Below the pieces are notes generated by a model that was given only the letters and a program-made list of their open reading frames with translations, was not told the origin of the DNA and ran no database searches. Position numbers and translations under genes: made by a program. Shown in pieces: positions 32,102 through 46,300 of a stretch of DNA of 64,000 bases (its first letter is position 1; the number at the start of each line of letters is the position of its first letter). This DNA is from Rhypophila decipiens (taxonomy: Eukaryota > Ascomycota > Sordariomycetes > Sordariales > Naviculisporaceae). The DNA lies in assembly GCA_033297075.1 (NCBI GenBank), contig MU858050.1:620001-684000 (forward strand), given 5' to 3'.

Positions 32102-34483
32102 GGCCAGCCTGTGCTATGAAGCCAACGCTAGATACGCTGTCCTTTGCTTTTACGTGTAGACAGCCAGTGACCACTCCACGCCGTGAACGATGGCCTCGAT
32201 CCATGGGTGGGAGCTAGGGAGCACTTCCGGTCCTTGTGTCTAGGGCCTCATCAGAGCAGAGGCTCGGTGTTCTGGTTGCTCATCAGCCGAAATCCGCCCA
32301 AGAGATGAGGTGTCTTGCTGAAAGAGCCCCAAGCTCCCTGACCTTTTGTAGGACGGAGAAAGTGAACCGGTTGTTAGAATGAACGTTGAACATGCTTCTT
32401 CACAGTGGACAGAGAATGAAGTTCATGCTGAGTCTAACACCGGTGAACTGTTTGTCAGGAGCGGTATTTCGCACCGTTTCACGAATCCACTCTCCACAGC
32501 TTGACAGGTGGGGCTGTCAAGCAAAGATTAAAAGTGGGCATGGTTCTTTGCTCCCCCGCCAGCAATGCCAGGGTCAGGGGGCCGAAAGTGCTTGCATATG
32601 GCATCTTCCCTTCTGATCGTTGCCGAATGAAGGCGAGAACAAGCAATACGGGAAACAAAACATGATGAGATGAGTGAATCTGGGATCTCTTTTGCGAGTA
32701 GCTGTATCATAGCCGGAATATTAATCCTCCATCATGGCAGAGGCGGAAGTATTCGAGCACGCCCGGAGTATAAAAATGTAGCTATGGATAGCCTCGAGAA
32801 GGTTGTTTCTTGGGTCGGGTAGATCCCCCCTGTGCTGATCGACAGATCCGTAAGACCATTTCCAGCATGGAAGGCTGACCAAACATCCACGGCAGACGAG
32901 GATATTGGGAACCACTCGTATCCAGTGCTGCTGATCAGGCGTATCTCCCTGATTGCATGGGCCAATGGGAAGCTTATATTAGCTGGTTCCAGATGCTGCA
33001 AAGACTGACTTGGACCTCGTAGCGGTCAAGCCCTCCACCTCGATTTCGAGATGCTGAATGGGGCGAGCTCTTGCTGAGCTTGATAGCGGAGTAAAGTGCT
33101 CTAGAGGTAGATAACGTAATCCGTACTGGACAACACTCTGTGCTGCAGTGCAACCCGCCCTCCCAGTCCCTCACAGGATACACGAGAAACATGCTGGGCG
33201 GTCAATACCTCTCTGAGTTGTGTGTGACAACGCGCCCAGAGCCGAGTCAAGCTAGCCACAGCTATACCTGCAACCGGGTAGCCAATCGAACACATTGCCC
33301 ACCGGCCGTCAGACTTCCCTTGATCGGTTTGAGATGCGTCGACCTAGTTCGTGGATTGTGTGGGGTGAGCGACGGGGCTTATGGACTGAGGATAAGGATA
33401 TACAAAAAGAGAAGATATCGCGGCACGGCATTGCGAAGAAGGGAGATGATCTGCGGAGGGTTATGCGGCAGGATGAACGACCGATCTCAGTTGTTTGACC
33501 CGACACGCGTGTTGTCGTTCTCCTGAAGCATCACAACGTCATGCCATGGCTGCCGGTTGTTTCCTGGGACATCTGGGCAGTTGAGGTCATCAATGCATCA
33601 GAGCCCCCCCTTGGCTTTGGGCGATCCTATCGAACATCAATCGGATCTGATGACACCTGACACGGGAGAAAGTGCAGTTTGTGCAGGGGTGCTGATGGAG
33701 GGAAAAAGAGCTGGGGGATAAGAGTCCCAGGGGATGGTAACTCTGCACCTCTGGTCTTTCCCAAGGAAAGCGTGCAATGCCAATCGTTCCTCACTCGGGA
33801 GCTCCAATATTCATGTCCTTGCCAATTTGCGGTCAAGGACTCGAGATATATTGGATTGGGCGTCCCAAAATGGCACCTGGGGCAACAGTTTGGGGGTCCT
33901 CCAGCCTCCCTTCTTGGAAAAGAGGAAAGAGCAATTCGACTTTTCGGATAGCGGATCTCGGCAGTCCAGGGCCTAGTCAAGATAGCTTCAGCGCTCTCGC
34001 CAACGTCCCACCGGGCGCCCGCCACTTTCTTTCTTCCCTGTCACAGACTCACCGTAGCCGCAAGAGGCAAAGGCACCTTCCACTTCCTCGAGCTACGAGT
34101 CACGGTTATCAAGCTCCTGTCACTGTGTCAGCCTACGCAACTTTGGAACCCAAAATTAATTGACAGTCTCCTCCACTTGAGGGGTGGGCTGGACTCTACC
34201 CTAATATTGCATCGACCAGACATTGTGGTCGCACTTTGAATTTGGTGAAGAGGCATGAGCGGTCCCAAACAGGAAGCTGGTTAACGGGCTGGCATGCGAG
34301 GGAAGCGTGGCATATTTCCCGAGCACAACCGGTTCCCAGTCTTTTTCGCTCTCATGACTGTGGCACCAAAAAGTCGAAAACGCTCGTCGATCTCTGACCA
34401 TTCCTAATCCGGACGACGTACCTCATCTTGGACCTAAGCGAGGGGAACTGTGGCACCCAAGCCAGCGCCACGTTGATCACCCC

Positions 34484-35128
34484 TCAAGTCGGATACCATC
34501 CGTGACTCGTCCATCGGTATTTCTTGCAGGGGAGAGGACCATCTAGTGGGCTCCGGTGTGACGTTGAGAGCATCCCAGCGCGACGCCCAAGAGAGGCAAG
34601 CGCCTTGTGACTCGACAAGTCCCAAGAGAAAAGCTGTGGTTGTGCGGGTGAGCCCTGGGGAATAACAGCCGCACTTATAGACGGGCAATCAAAAAACGTC
34701 CGAGGTATGACCGCCTCTAACCACAACGACACCTGCAAGTTCAGCCATCTCCCGCCAAAACGAGCTCGACTGCCACGACAGGCCCACACAAGCGACCAAG
34801 TCAATTCCCCAGACACTGGTATCGAGCATTCGATAATTTTCCTAGGCAAGGGAAATATTGGTGTTTTGTTCTGTCGTTCGTGATCATCTCGGCGGAACCA
34901 AACTCGAATCCTTGTGGTGGTGGGCGAATTTCTAGAAGAGGTAACAGGCGCCATTAGTATGTCTATCCGTACGTCTACAGCAATATCAATGAAGATCACC
35001 GTGCTTTTTTTTCTTTCGAGAAGCTCTCGAAGGTGAGCTATCTCATTCGAGACGTTTTGGATGTCTCTCGAATATCGACGCACGTTGTTCAATATGCGGG
35101 GAAAGGAAGGAATTCGATTGGTGGGCAT
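34484..35128 (-). CDS. Doubtful unrecognised ORF (214 aa)
   Basis: Longest minus-strand frame in the gene-poor block, from an ATG at 35128 (MPTNRIPSFPRILNNV). It has one helical, coiled-coil-like patch (NEIAHLRELLERKK, about residues 32–45) and otherwise mixed composition, with no family motif and no clear signal peptide. The frame stays open further upstream without an ATG. A stop-free frame of this length is mildly surprising by chance in DNA of this composition, but codon use does not clearly resemble the neighbours. Treat as a candidate only. Confidence 0.15.
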   Translation of the reverse strand: MPTNRIPSFPRILNNVRRYSRDIQNVSNEIAHLRELLERKKSTVIFIDIAVDVRIDILMAPVTSSRNSPTTTRIRVWFRRDDHERQNKTPIFPLPRKIIECSIPVSGELTWSLVWACRGSRARFGGRWLNLQVSLWLEAVIPRTFFDCPSISAAVIPQGSPAQPQLFSWDLSSHKALASLGRRAGMLSTSHRSPLDGPLPCKKYRWTSHGWYPT

Positions 35129-38100
35129 ACGAGACACAAAAGCCACAGAACAAGCCACCGACCATTGTTCGATTGTTGAACAAGAGCATTCGGTGCCAAA
35201 GGTGAGGCAACTCAAACCCCAAGACGTGCAGCAGGGCGGGCCTGGAAACCGGCTTGGAACTCACGGAGACAGGCCCGTGAGCGATCGGAAATCGGCTTAG
35301 ATTACGGTGGGCCTGCCCTTCACCAGGGTCTAGTGGCCGTTTGACCGCCGTTTGTGGACCTCTCAACGGCTCTAGCTCCACCCCACAGGACCCCGATCGG
35401 CTCTCGGCTCCGGCCCCGACCCTCGTGTAAAACAAAACATTTACCGTCTGCCGGCAGTGATGATGTTTAGCGATCTGCTGGATTTTCATATTGCTCTGCA
35501 CAATAAGAGGCGACTGTACTCCGTACCAGGGCTCAAACTTGACAATGACGCATGTCTAGCATAGTCTATATCCGCAAGGCCAATGTAAACAGATACAGGA
35601 GTGGGGAGGTTGGTGTTTGCAAAATGGCAAAGATCTACAAATGCCTTGCTCTCTAGGCGCATAGGCGGTGCATGGAATATTGATATTGACTCTTGTCATT
35701 TCTTCTTTGCTTCCATTTTGTGACGATTGGGCTTTCGAGGTGCTAAAAAGAAAAAAACATGAGAACGTGGCTGCATGGTCAGGCTCTAGGCGCAGTTACC
35801 TGTTTTTGTGTTAGTCCCTCCTGCGTGTCTCACTTTCTCAACCGCCCAACTCGTCAACTTCTTAAGCTTGTCTCAACGTTCCATCATTGAACCTCACTTT
35901 GATAGTTCGGTCTCTGAATATTGTAACCACATCCGCAAGGGCATATCACCATGGTGACGTCGGGCCAGTCCCAAGCCGAGCAGAAGCACTCCACGATCTC
36001 TTTGGGGGGGAGTCCTTGGCAATCTGGAGGTCAAAACGGATCGAGATTCTAAAACATCAAAGCGTCTGCCGGCTCTCGTGGGAGATCTTGGCTTTCGAAA
36101 ACATTCAGACGACATGTGGCGATGGTCTGGATTGCAATTATAGCATCGTCTGGAGTGAGTGGCTGCAGATGGCAGCTGTCATCAACACCCCGCTGAGATT
36201 AGAGGTCTCGGCTGCTGGAAACCATCCCAAGACTTGAGAGTTCCTGTCTGGGACCATCATGGCCTGAGCGATGTGGACATCTGCCGCTTCTGTGAGGCAT
36301 GATGCAGATGAACAGCCTCTGAAGCCAGACCACGGTTTAACGTTGGTGCCAGATTTCCACAGCATCATGCCCGGAACTGCAGCCTGTTGTCATGCCTTGT
36401 GGCCGCTGCCCTCTGGGAGAACTGCTGTGTGTCGTGGATGTGGCACCAAGAAGCTTACAGTGCTTGTCCCATCTTGTCGTTCCGGAGATCCCAAGTGAGT
36501 TCAAAGCGCCCCAAGCGTTCCCAAATCGTCGGTTCTCTCGCTCTCCAGCTATGCTTACAGACCGTGTCCCTTGTCAGATACCAGACGTGAGTCCAGACAA
36601 TCCAGACCAAATAATTGACTGTTCTGCCCATGTCCCGTGCTGACAGCGTTGTATTCCACAGTCGATCGCGATTCACGGACCGCCAGAAGTCTATCACGCT
36701 GTTGTGCACATCCTAATCACCAGCCCTGGATGGTCTTCCCTGCAGGATGCCCATAGATTTCCTGGAGGTGTTGCTCTGCCTCCGGGTGCTGCGCTGACGA
36801 TCACAGTTCAACATTAGCCTTTGTTTCTAAAAAGTTCCCGAGTGTTTACAGAAGAGAAACAAGGCCCTGAAGCATCCGAGACGTCTTTATTCGCTCCCAG
36901 GGGCTACAATGCTACTCGACCTGGTCAGAACTACCGTGGCGATGGGCACATCATTTCTTGGTACATCCCCATTGGGCTGGGGCGGTCTCGATCTGGTAGC
37001 CAGACGTTCTCGGATGGCCCCTACCTGAAGCAAATGGCTGCCCAAAACGGGCTGTGACGGATATTTGCAACAGCCAGTCGTTACCACACTCTGCTGCTGC
37101 CAAATCTTGCTCTGTGTGCATGTGCCTAGTGTACTGGTACCCTCCGTTTTGTCCATTACGGGTTAATATTCAAATACATGCAGCAAATGGAAAACCAACT
37201 CGCTTTCAAGACATGGTGGTCGAAGGGCATTCTGTTCGGGTTCCCATTCGACTGAATCTAATGTGCCTTATGCTTCGAGTGAGACTTGACCCCACGAATC
37301 CGCAGCATCAAGACGGCGACTCAATACAGATCAAAAGAGATCTGCTGGGCCTGCTTTCTGCAGGAGGCGGGTGCCGAAGTGTACATGGATTTGCTCACTT
37401 CCAATTCATTTCAGTAGGCAAGGGCCAGCCTGATAGAATAGCAGACCGTCATCAATCGACAGCCAATCTCGCTGATCGATTAACAGGAAGCCTGTATTGA
37501 TCTCATTTTCCACGCCGTGTTTGTGGCCATCATGGCGGATGATTAGCAGGACGAGTGCAAACTGCCCGGTCAGAGCATCAGATGTTCGCCATCTCCATGT
37601 CGCACATCCGGAACAGCACCCAGAGGCGCTGTGAGGCGGCATGGCAGTGTTAGAGGACCCCAATATGATGCCGAAGCAATCGGGGTGAATCTCGACCATG
37701 TGGGAATCCAGATGAGCCCGAACAGATCAGATTCATTCTGGAACGGGTGACACGAGCCATCTGAACCTTATTTTGGCTTGTTTCGTGATGACAGTTGACA
37801 AGGCGGCTTGGAGCCCTTGGTCGGACGGCATAAGACCACTCGTCAATCCGGTCGCAGCAAGAGCAAGGCCGGTTGCTGGGCATGCATTGATGAATCCGCT
37901 GTGTGGCCTCACCCACCACCAGGCCCCTAAGAAATCAGAGTCGTTACTCGTCTCAAGTCTTGTTGTGGCATTCTCAGGGGCCCCTGTCCCCAAACGCCCA
38001 AAGCGTCCGTGACAGACAGGGAGGTCACAGACCAGCATTTAGGGAACGGGAACATGCCCCTTTCCAGCCAAGTGGCCCGTGGACAAGAAATGCATGCCCA

Positions 38101-39292
38101 GCAAGCCCAGTAAAAAAGCCGGCAAGGATAGACAGCAGGGGGTGGATCATTTGCAACAAGGAAGGGACTCTTTCCGTGCCTTGGGATGTTTCTCCTTACT
38201 GCGGTACCTGGACAGGGCGTATCATGGAGAACGTGAATGCAGAATGTCATTACGGAATACACCCATATTCGGTTTCGCTTTCTTTTCATTCAATGAAGAT
38301 GTCATGCGTCTCTTGAGGAAATTGCAAGATAGAATTCTCCAGAGTAAGCGATCTTTCGATTAAAGAGTTCATGTTTGTTATCGGCATCGCAATTCGTCAT
38401 GTACAATAGACATGGCTGAGTGAGTGCAGTGCATCTGCCAGACGTCTCGGTACGTACTGCAAAGTCTTGTTCCCAAGTCCACCCCGGTTTGGCAGTTCAG
38501 CGCACGGGTCAGTCTACAAGACACACCCCCGTGTTTGCGGAAGATGAGATCAGGTCGGTACGGAGTAGGTGGTAACTGCACTGAACAAGGGAGTGAGCCA
38601 TCGCCTGCACAAAGCCCACCCAGCATCAATCAGGGTGGCCCCCGATGCACCCGGAGTAGCAGGCCCCATATAACAGGGAGGCGTTATAGGCAAGTAGTGT
38701 ACTCAGTAGGTACATGTCGAGGACGCGGTACCGTTGATCAGCATCAAGATGTGGCCACTGCCTTGCTCCCCTGATCCCTGACCTGCCACAGAACCCCAGC
38801 ACACCCAGGCCCACCCTGCCGACCCACTGGCAATTTGTGTCGAGCGTTACTGGCCGCCTTGGTCCGGGGATCAACTTGCAGATTTGCGCTTGATCATCCA
38901 CCCAAGTCTCGAGGTACTTCGGGAGATCGAACGGTACAAACCACTCCCTGCCCGTTCTCCTTGCTAACCAGACGTCAACAAGCTTCTTTCGTTGCATACA
39001 TAAGCTAGCCCACCCCTCCTCTCTCTGGCCGACTTAGAAATCTTGATGCTTCTTGGGAACTCAGAACAAGATTTCTATTTATTATCCAGCTGGCACTTGG
39101 GATAATTCACACCACACACACAACAACTCCTGCCTCAGACTTTATTATTACTTAACATCTAATACACCCACCATCACCGCCGACAAGACACCTCTGAACG
39201 ACAACAAGCACATCCTCGACTCATCACATTTGCTGGTAGCAAGGAGATATTGGGGCGAACAGTCGAAAAGAATTTATTTGGGAAAATTCAAG

Positions 39293-40330
39293 ATGGCAAC
39301 CATGATATCAACACATTACGCTCATCAGCCTCAACACATGCACTATGGCTACGCTCCTCCACCATCACCACCGATGGAGGAGCCCAAGTGCTCGCTGCCG
39401 TCGATTTCGAATTTGCTAGGTTTGGCCGACCAAGGATCACCCACCTCGGAGACTTCCCCTCAGTCACATCAATGTAAGAATCTCTCCCGCTCTCGTTGTG
39501 AAGCCCGGGTCATGATGGAGGAGGTTCCTGACAGCTTTCCCTTGACAGCACAATCATCAAAGTCGGATACTCGGCCAAATTCATCCCACTATGGCAACAT
39601 GAACCCTGCGATTTCCAGAGCACTTCCACCAAGCCCGCCCATGTCTTCGGATGCTTCGTTCGAGGGATACAATTCGCCATCGACAAAGTCAATCAGCCAA
39701 TTGTCCACGACGTCCAACTATTATTTCGAGTCTACTCCTCCTTTGAGCCAGATGGAGGCCGAGGCAAGGCAGATGGCTGCTGCTGTGCCCAGAGTACCAG
39801 TGCAAGCGTCGGCATATCAACCCCATTATGCTGCGACGGCTTATATGAGCCAGCCTGCGATGGCTTCGTACTACCCGCCCATGCAGCCCACGCCTCCGCC
39901 GCAGCCCCAAATGTCGGGACTGTACTACCAACGGCCTCTTCCTCAGGTTCGTAGCACATCCTCTTCACGTTACGCCGACATGAGATTTTCTGACAATTGG
40001 TTTCAGTCTTTCCCACCCATGCCAGTATCAGTCGCCCTGGCTCCCGCGTCGGGAGCTAACCCTTGGCAACATCACCACTATATTGCCCCTTCCACGGCAG
40101 CGTCCTTCCCCCAGTCTCAGGATCGCTACATTTGCCAGACATGTAACAAAGCCTTCTCTCGACCCAGCTCTCTGCGCATCCACAGCCACTCGCACACCGG
40201 CGAAAAGCCCTTCAAGTGCCCACACGCCGGATGCGGCAAGGCCTTCAGTGTTCGAAGCAACATGAAGCGTCACGAGCGGGGTTGCCACAGCTTTGAGAGC
40301 AGCAGCAGCGGGTCCGCTCTGTCTTCTTAA
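39293..40330 (+). CDS. C2H2 zinc-finger transcription factor, FlbC-like (300 aa, 3 exons)
   Basis: Probable sequence-specific regulator of asexual development, as known for Aspergillus FlbC; assignment to FlbC is by resemblance of the finger region. Exons are 39293–39473, 39549–39946 and 40007–40330. Introns are 39474–39548 (GTAAGA…CAG, CTGAC branch) and 39947–40006 (GTTCGT…CAG, CTGAC branch). Both introns are multiples of three and contain no stop, so an unspliced frame would also look open. Residues 1–200 are Pro/Ser/Tyr/Gln-rich, activation-domain-like, with MEEPKCSLPSISNLLGL near the start. Two adjacent C-terminal C2H2 fingers follow: CQTCNKAFSRPSSLRIHSHSH and, after TGEKPFK, CPHAGCGKAFSVRSNMKRH. 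The start is the ATG at 39293; upstream in-frame sequence has only a TTG. Gene-poor DNA flanks it on both sides. Confidence 0.85.
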   Translation: MATMISTHYAHQPQHMHYGYAPPPSPPMEEPKCSLPSISNLLGLADQGSPTSETSPQSHQCKNLSRSRCEARVMMEEVPDSFPLTAQSSKSDTRPNSSHYGNMNPAISRALPPSPPMSSDASFEGYNSPSTKSISQLSTTSNYYFESTPPLSQMEAEARQMAAAVPRVPVQASAYQPHYAATAYMSQPAMASYYPPMQPTPPPQPQMSGLYYQRPLPQVRSTSSSRYADMRFSDNWFQSFPPMPVSVALAPASGANPWQHHHYIAPSTAASFPQSQDRYICQTCNKAFSRPSSLRIHSHSHTGEKPFKCPHAGCGKAFSVRSNMKRHERGCHSFESSSSGSALSS

Positions 40331-43300
40331 TTGCAGCACCACCATGATTCGACATCCATGACACTATTTATCCCCTAATTCCAACTCAAATGACTACGAC
40401 ATATCCCACCTAGTATTATTATTTATATTTACACGGCAATATTTAATCAATCCGAGATGCCTCGGATGCAGACATGAATGGGCGACAAAAAAAGGGGAGC
40501 TGGGCTCCGGTCTCAGGATCGAGAGTTTCTGGTCCCATGTTCGGCCCTTGACATGGAAAACGGCGTACAACTGGATCATCATATTCGGCTCACATCACGA
40601 CCAATTTTCGTTTGTGGCTGACGGTGCATTTTTTCCCTTTCTTTTTCTATGGGGTATACCAAGGTACTGCCAACTGGGATCGACTGACTGGGTATTTCTT
40701 TTGGACGGGTATTGCCTTGACAAGGACGGCAACGGCGCGAAAACTGGGCATTTACACCGGCGTTTCAACATCTGGAGCGTTTTCTTCTTCTTTTTCATCT
40801 TTCCATGAAGAACGACCATGAATGAAAACGTTCTGTTTTATCACTCTTCTTCATCTTGTTCTTTCTATGAGATATTTATTTCCTGTCTTCTCTTCTTGGT
40901 ACCGAAAAGAAGCAGTAATGTATATAGAACCTTTTCATCACCCATTTTTGTACAACCTTTTGTCATTTGACACCCCGACCAGATACCCAAACCCCCTCAC
41001 ACAAGCCAAAGATGCTCAGACACAGGCTTTTTCAAACCCACCAATTTTAGCTACCTACTCTGTACCTAGATTTAGTCGAGGCAAAACAGACGAGAGAAGA
41101 TATGCATACTTTACCGCCACAACCGTCGCAGAAAGCGAAGCTGATGTCTTTGTGTGACGGGTTTTCTCCCGAAGGCAAGTCTAAGCTTGTACTCCCACGG
41201 CAGTTGCCTTTCTGATAAGCACCTGGGACTGTTTAGCTTGTTCGGGAGCAAGGACGTCCAATTGTGTCATTCATGTTCTTGGTTTCCACTTGCTTGTCCA
41301 TCTTTCCTTCTCTCCGCATAGACTCGAAAGCCAAGAAAGACCATACTACAAATGCATCCGGTTTTCTTGGTTCGATGCAGTCACCGCAAAGTGATGCATT
41401 GATAAAATCCCCCAACTCCTGTGAAATGGGAATGTCTCGGGTGCATACAGAATATGAGATAACCCCTGTCCGTCCAGTGATGATGACATCTTTGCTCAAA
41501 GGGTATAGCACGCTTTCGCTGCATTAAAAATTGGGCAATATTCTTGATCAATAAATCGACTATTATTTCGCAGATCTTTCCCCTCTATAGTAGTCCTCGA
41601 GAACTCCATATGTTTGCTTTACCCGCGGCTTGGATGACATAATGATAATGGGATAGTATGGCTTTTTGGGGGGTTTTGTTTTCTCCATTTTTTCTCGTTT
41701 TTATCTCGGTGATGTCCCGGTGAACTGGATCCCGTTTTTTCTCTCTTCCCTGCGTCGCCACATACGGAGCAACGCATAGTTTATAGATGAGAGGATCTTC
41801 ATCAAGGTTAGTGGATGCATTTTACGTACTTTTGGTGGGCAAAAACCATCTGCCGGCCCCTGGGTTGACATGGAACCCATCATCATCATCAATGATCATT
41901 TGTTGAACCCGGGATAACGAGGATCACCGCTGTCTTGGGATCGGCCGAACACCGGGCGGGCCGGGTGGGCGGGAGGTACAAGGTTGGAAAAAACGAGACT
42001 ATTCTCGGAGATGGTTACCAAACTACGTTACAGTCGAATGAACATTCTACAGTATAATATTCTACTGGGTACGGAGGCAGAAACTAAACGCATTTTTGCA
42101 TAACTATCGCCATCTCCGCGCTTGATGCTTTGCTATGAATTACTGTAGACACACAGACCAAAGTGAAATGACGGTGAAATGGGAATTTCATGCTTTGTTT
42201 TTTTTACAGGGCTTCTAGCGCCTCTGTGCACGTGTGTGTGCAGTGTGCTTGAATTAAGAATTTTGCAACAATGCGTCCCGAGGACTTGGATCTCCACTGA
42301 AACAAGGGACTGCACAGGACTTCAGGCGGCCTTTGTGTGTCTGACAAGAGCTCGGGCCACCCGTGATGACGGTATCGTCATAAATCACTGCATTTTGATT
42401 CGGTATACGGGGTACTGCCTTGTTACACAGACACCACCCGGTAAGTGTAAAAGATCAGCATCATCAATTCGACAAGTCACAAATTCCGGTGGCTATGAAA
42501 GCTCTCGGCTAACGTTAACAGAACAAGAAACTGATCGACAATGCGGGCTTCTTATTGCATCTTCTTTCTTCTGGAAGCCATCGAGAAAAAAACAGGATTT
42601 GCAGAGATCGATTGGCATGCAACCTTCGCCATGCGGTAAAACCACCGGCGAACCCTGGCCGTGATCGACACTCGTGGCCGCCCCAAAAGAAACAATGTTC
42701 AATGTCCGCTCGGGTTGGTGTGGGTGAAGGGATCACCTCTCACTGGGCAGGAATCATCGACTGGTGGGCTTCCTTTCCCAATTCTCGAAAGTGTCTTTTA
42801 GCTCGTGTCCACTGGCTGGGACACATCCACTATTTCTTACTACCCACACCCTTGGTTTTTTCTCCCCCACTATGCGGGGTTCTTCCCTGTTCAGCTCCTT
42901 TGCTTTTTCCATATTCTAGCGTCTTTCTACCGTGACTTGGGCACATGTCTGTGTTTGGATGAGTTTTGCCCACGCATTTTCAAGCCGACTTCACCTCTTT
43001 CTCAAAAGTCTTGGGAATTTCGTAACCAAGCCCAACCATTTGCTTTGAGGATTGATTATTCAGATATTACTCCGTACTCCACAATGCATCCATTGCATTG
43101 CTTTGCGCTTTGCGCTTTTCCATTTTCTCTCGCTTTGCGTCGATCACCAAACTAGACAGATTTTTAACCCATGATCGACCCTGCCTCCTTTTTCCCCCAT
43201 GCTATCGCCCCCAATCCCTGTTACATTTTTCGCGGATCCCCCCGGGGATTACAACCCAACGGGTTCCTGATGTCATGTCATCTTGGGACGTATCATTCTC

Positions 43301-46300
43301 GTCGTGTTGTTCGGCAGGCACAACTGTGAAAATAATAATGATGAGTTCGGCGGGTTTTCATCACCAATGATCGACATATGAGAGCAATTACAACATGTCA
43401 AAGCAGCAGTGTGATGGCTATTGAGCCCCAAAGAGTATTCAGGAACAACTGCCTGAATCGAAGCTGGTATGAAGCCAAAGCTGAACTCCAATCTTGTTAG
43501 TGTCTTATTAGTGCACACTTTTTTGACGATGGCTGAACGAGCGCCCCCCATGCGGGTTTGCTTCCCGCTGGCCATCGACGGGAAGCTTTTTCGGATGTGG
43601 CGGGGGCGTCAAGCTCATGTTCCCGCAAGGAATCCCGTTGCAGCAGCCGTGAGTTCGGAGTCATGACCTTCTCATCAACAGGAACAAGGGTGAAGAGAGA
43701 GGTGAAAAGCCCTCAATAAAACTGTTGCTAGGTCCACGACATCCCCTCTTCTTGACTACTTTCTACTATTGTTTTTATGCTAACCCAACTGTGTGCTGGG
43801 GCTTGCAGATTGCATCTCAAGGATCAACTCTTGTATGGATCCTGGAGAGAGACTTGTGGTAGTATGTTGGACGTCGGAGACGACGCCAAGATCAGGCGGT
43901 GGCACTTGCACAAGACGCCATGCCTGTGCTCCTGGTGCGCTTGTGTGCCTGTGGCTAAGCTCTATTGTTTCACATGATCGCCACTGACACCATCACAAAC
44001 AATTCTAACCTCGAACTGTCACAGACAAGCATGCCATAAGAAACACTCCAAGCATGACATTGAAAGTCCAAAAATAGCGAGGAAACAAATCATGCCTGTT
44101 TGGCATTTCTGTTCATCAACAATGCCCTGAACACCCTCGGGAAGAACCAAACTCAACATGGGACGAAAAACCTCCAAGACTCCACCAACCTTGCATCGAT
44201 CTCAAATCCTCAAGTGATCCAGTTTGCAAAGCCCCACAAGCAGATCCAGTTCACGACTGCGATTTGCCCTTGACGACCATTGTGCAAATCCGAGGGTCCC
44301 CGAGCACCGAGACCGAGGTTCATGGAACCTCAGGCAAGTCGGCGATGGTTGTGGACTCGTGAAAATACGGAGCGGATCACTTCACCACAATTCAACTCCA
44401 GTGAGGTTCAAGAACCGACAGACTCGTGATGATTTCCTCACCTTTCGGAACTATGCAGGGAACCGTAGGAATCACTAGCGCCAAAGCTATTATGCTCGTC
44501 ACATCATCGGGCGTGCTTCCGCTTTCCCGCAAATATCTGCGACGATCACCAAGATCACCATGATCTGCCCTCCCTTTCCCCAGTGCACACGCCAGCTGGT
44601 CCAAGCCGGAACCCCAGAAAAAGGATAGGCCGCAGCTTCGGGCCTCCTGTCTGTGTGTGAAGCTGGCGTCGTTGCTAAGGAGTTAGGAGTGTCTCGCACG
44701 AGTCCCTTTCCCCTTTGGTAGCATTCATTGACGGGCTGAAACGATGGCTTGCTGCGTGGCGCCGAAGGTGGCAGCGAAGATCATGACGCTAAAAGGGATG
44801 ATGGCAGCGACTAGTGTGAAACGGGAATATTGTGATGCCACGAACTCCCTCTACCCGTTCCCAGATGCCTGGTTCCGGATCAGATTATCAACCGATAGCG
44901 CTTAAGAAATTATTGTCTCCTGCATCTTTGCCGAGCTTGTTGTTCTTTCTCTGGGCGGGACGCATCCGCATCACATTCACAGGTTCAAAAAGCAGATCCT
45001 GAACCGACGGTACGGCTGGAAGTTCTCACGAGTCAGGAAAGCCAATACTGCGGTGGGGTATATGGGGAGGAGCAGCCTGGGTTGGCAAAACAAAACATTA
45101 ACCCCTGAGAAAACAGCGCTGACTGCGGGTTCATCTGGTCTTTTTGCCTGCCGTTGCATTCAGTAGCGGCACTTGAGAATCCCACGGAGCGGTTGTTGCA
45201 TGTTCGCTTGTGGTGAGCCTTGTCTGACAAAGTTACATGCTTGTCCTGCAAAGGCGACTTGCAGGCATGCCAGGCAATTGTCTCATATAGGCGGTGCATT
45301 TGCCTCGGGAAATGGGTTTGAGACATCGGATAGGCGACATCAAAGGTGAAAAGCGAATACGTACCGTACCCATGCCACTCGTTGAGGAAACAGCAACTTC
45401 TCGTCAGGGAGCTACCCTGGTGATGAAGAACTGTTGATATTTTGATCGATCATCTGATAATTTCCAGATCTCGAACGGCCGAGCTTTGACCACGGAGGTA
45501 CACTTTACTACAGTTTAGGTACCTGATTGCGGCACCTTGAAGGACATCCGGAGCCCCATCACAAGGATATCGCTATTATGTAATCCAGGGGCTCCGCGAA
45601 CTCACATGTATTCGACGGGGGTCCGAATACAGTATTCATATGTACCATACCATACCGATACTCATATCAGCTCTAGGATTTCTCTTTGAACAAACTGTCC
45701 ATCTAAGCCACTGGCACTAGAATTCTGGTGTAAAATGACAAAAAGCAAAAAAGATTCCATCAATCGGCTAATTTGCGTACCTTGTATCACAGTCAGAGGA
45801 AGGAAGGGTTCAAGTTTCGCACCAGAAAATGTCAGACAAGTACGAAGCGTCCCTCCGTGTTTCGGACCCACTTCCGGCAATACGCTTTTGCGACACGGCT
45901 CAGACCATTGCCGTGACTCCGTATCCCCGATTCCGTAACCGAGTTGTTAAAACGTTTTGTGAGAGAGGCGGTCAACAGCGTGCCAGCGACTCGACACAAG
46001 CAGGCAGGTACCCGTTGGTTGTTGTAACAAGCAAGAACCTAGCTGAAGGGCGGCGGCCGAGCAGGGAAGATGAGGCATGCCAGCAAAAAGGGGGATCTGT
46101 TTGTTTATTATGGGGTTCGGTTCATCCCAGGCCCCCCATGTTTCCAATGGCAGACAGGCAGGCAGGCAGGTTCTTCGAATGGCAGAGTGTAAACAAACAT
46201 TTTGGATCGTTTTCTGACTTGCACGCCGAGTGTTGCGTGTCCTTGAGCTTTGAGTAAACTGTACAGGATATATATACGCCCTATATCGTTTTTACCTATA

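Noticed and set aside
35951..36052. Short ORF MVTSGQSQAEQK… with good start context
   Set aside because: Only about 33 codons, no continuation by a convincing splice site.
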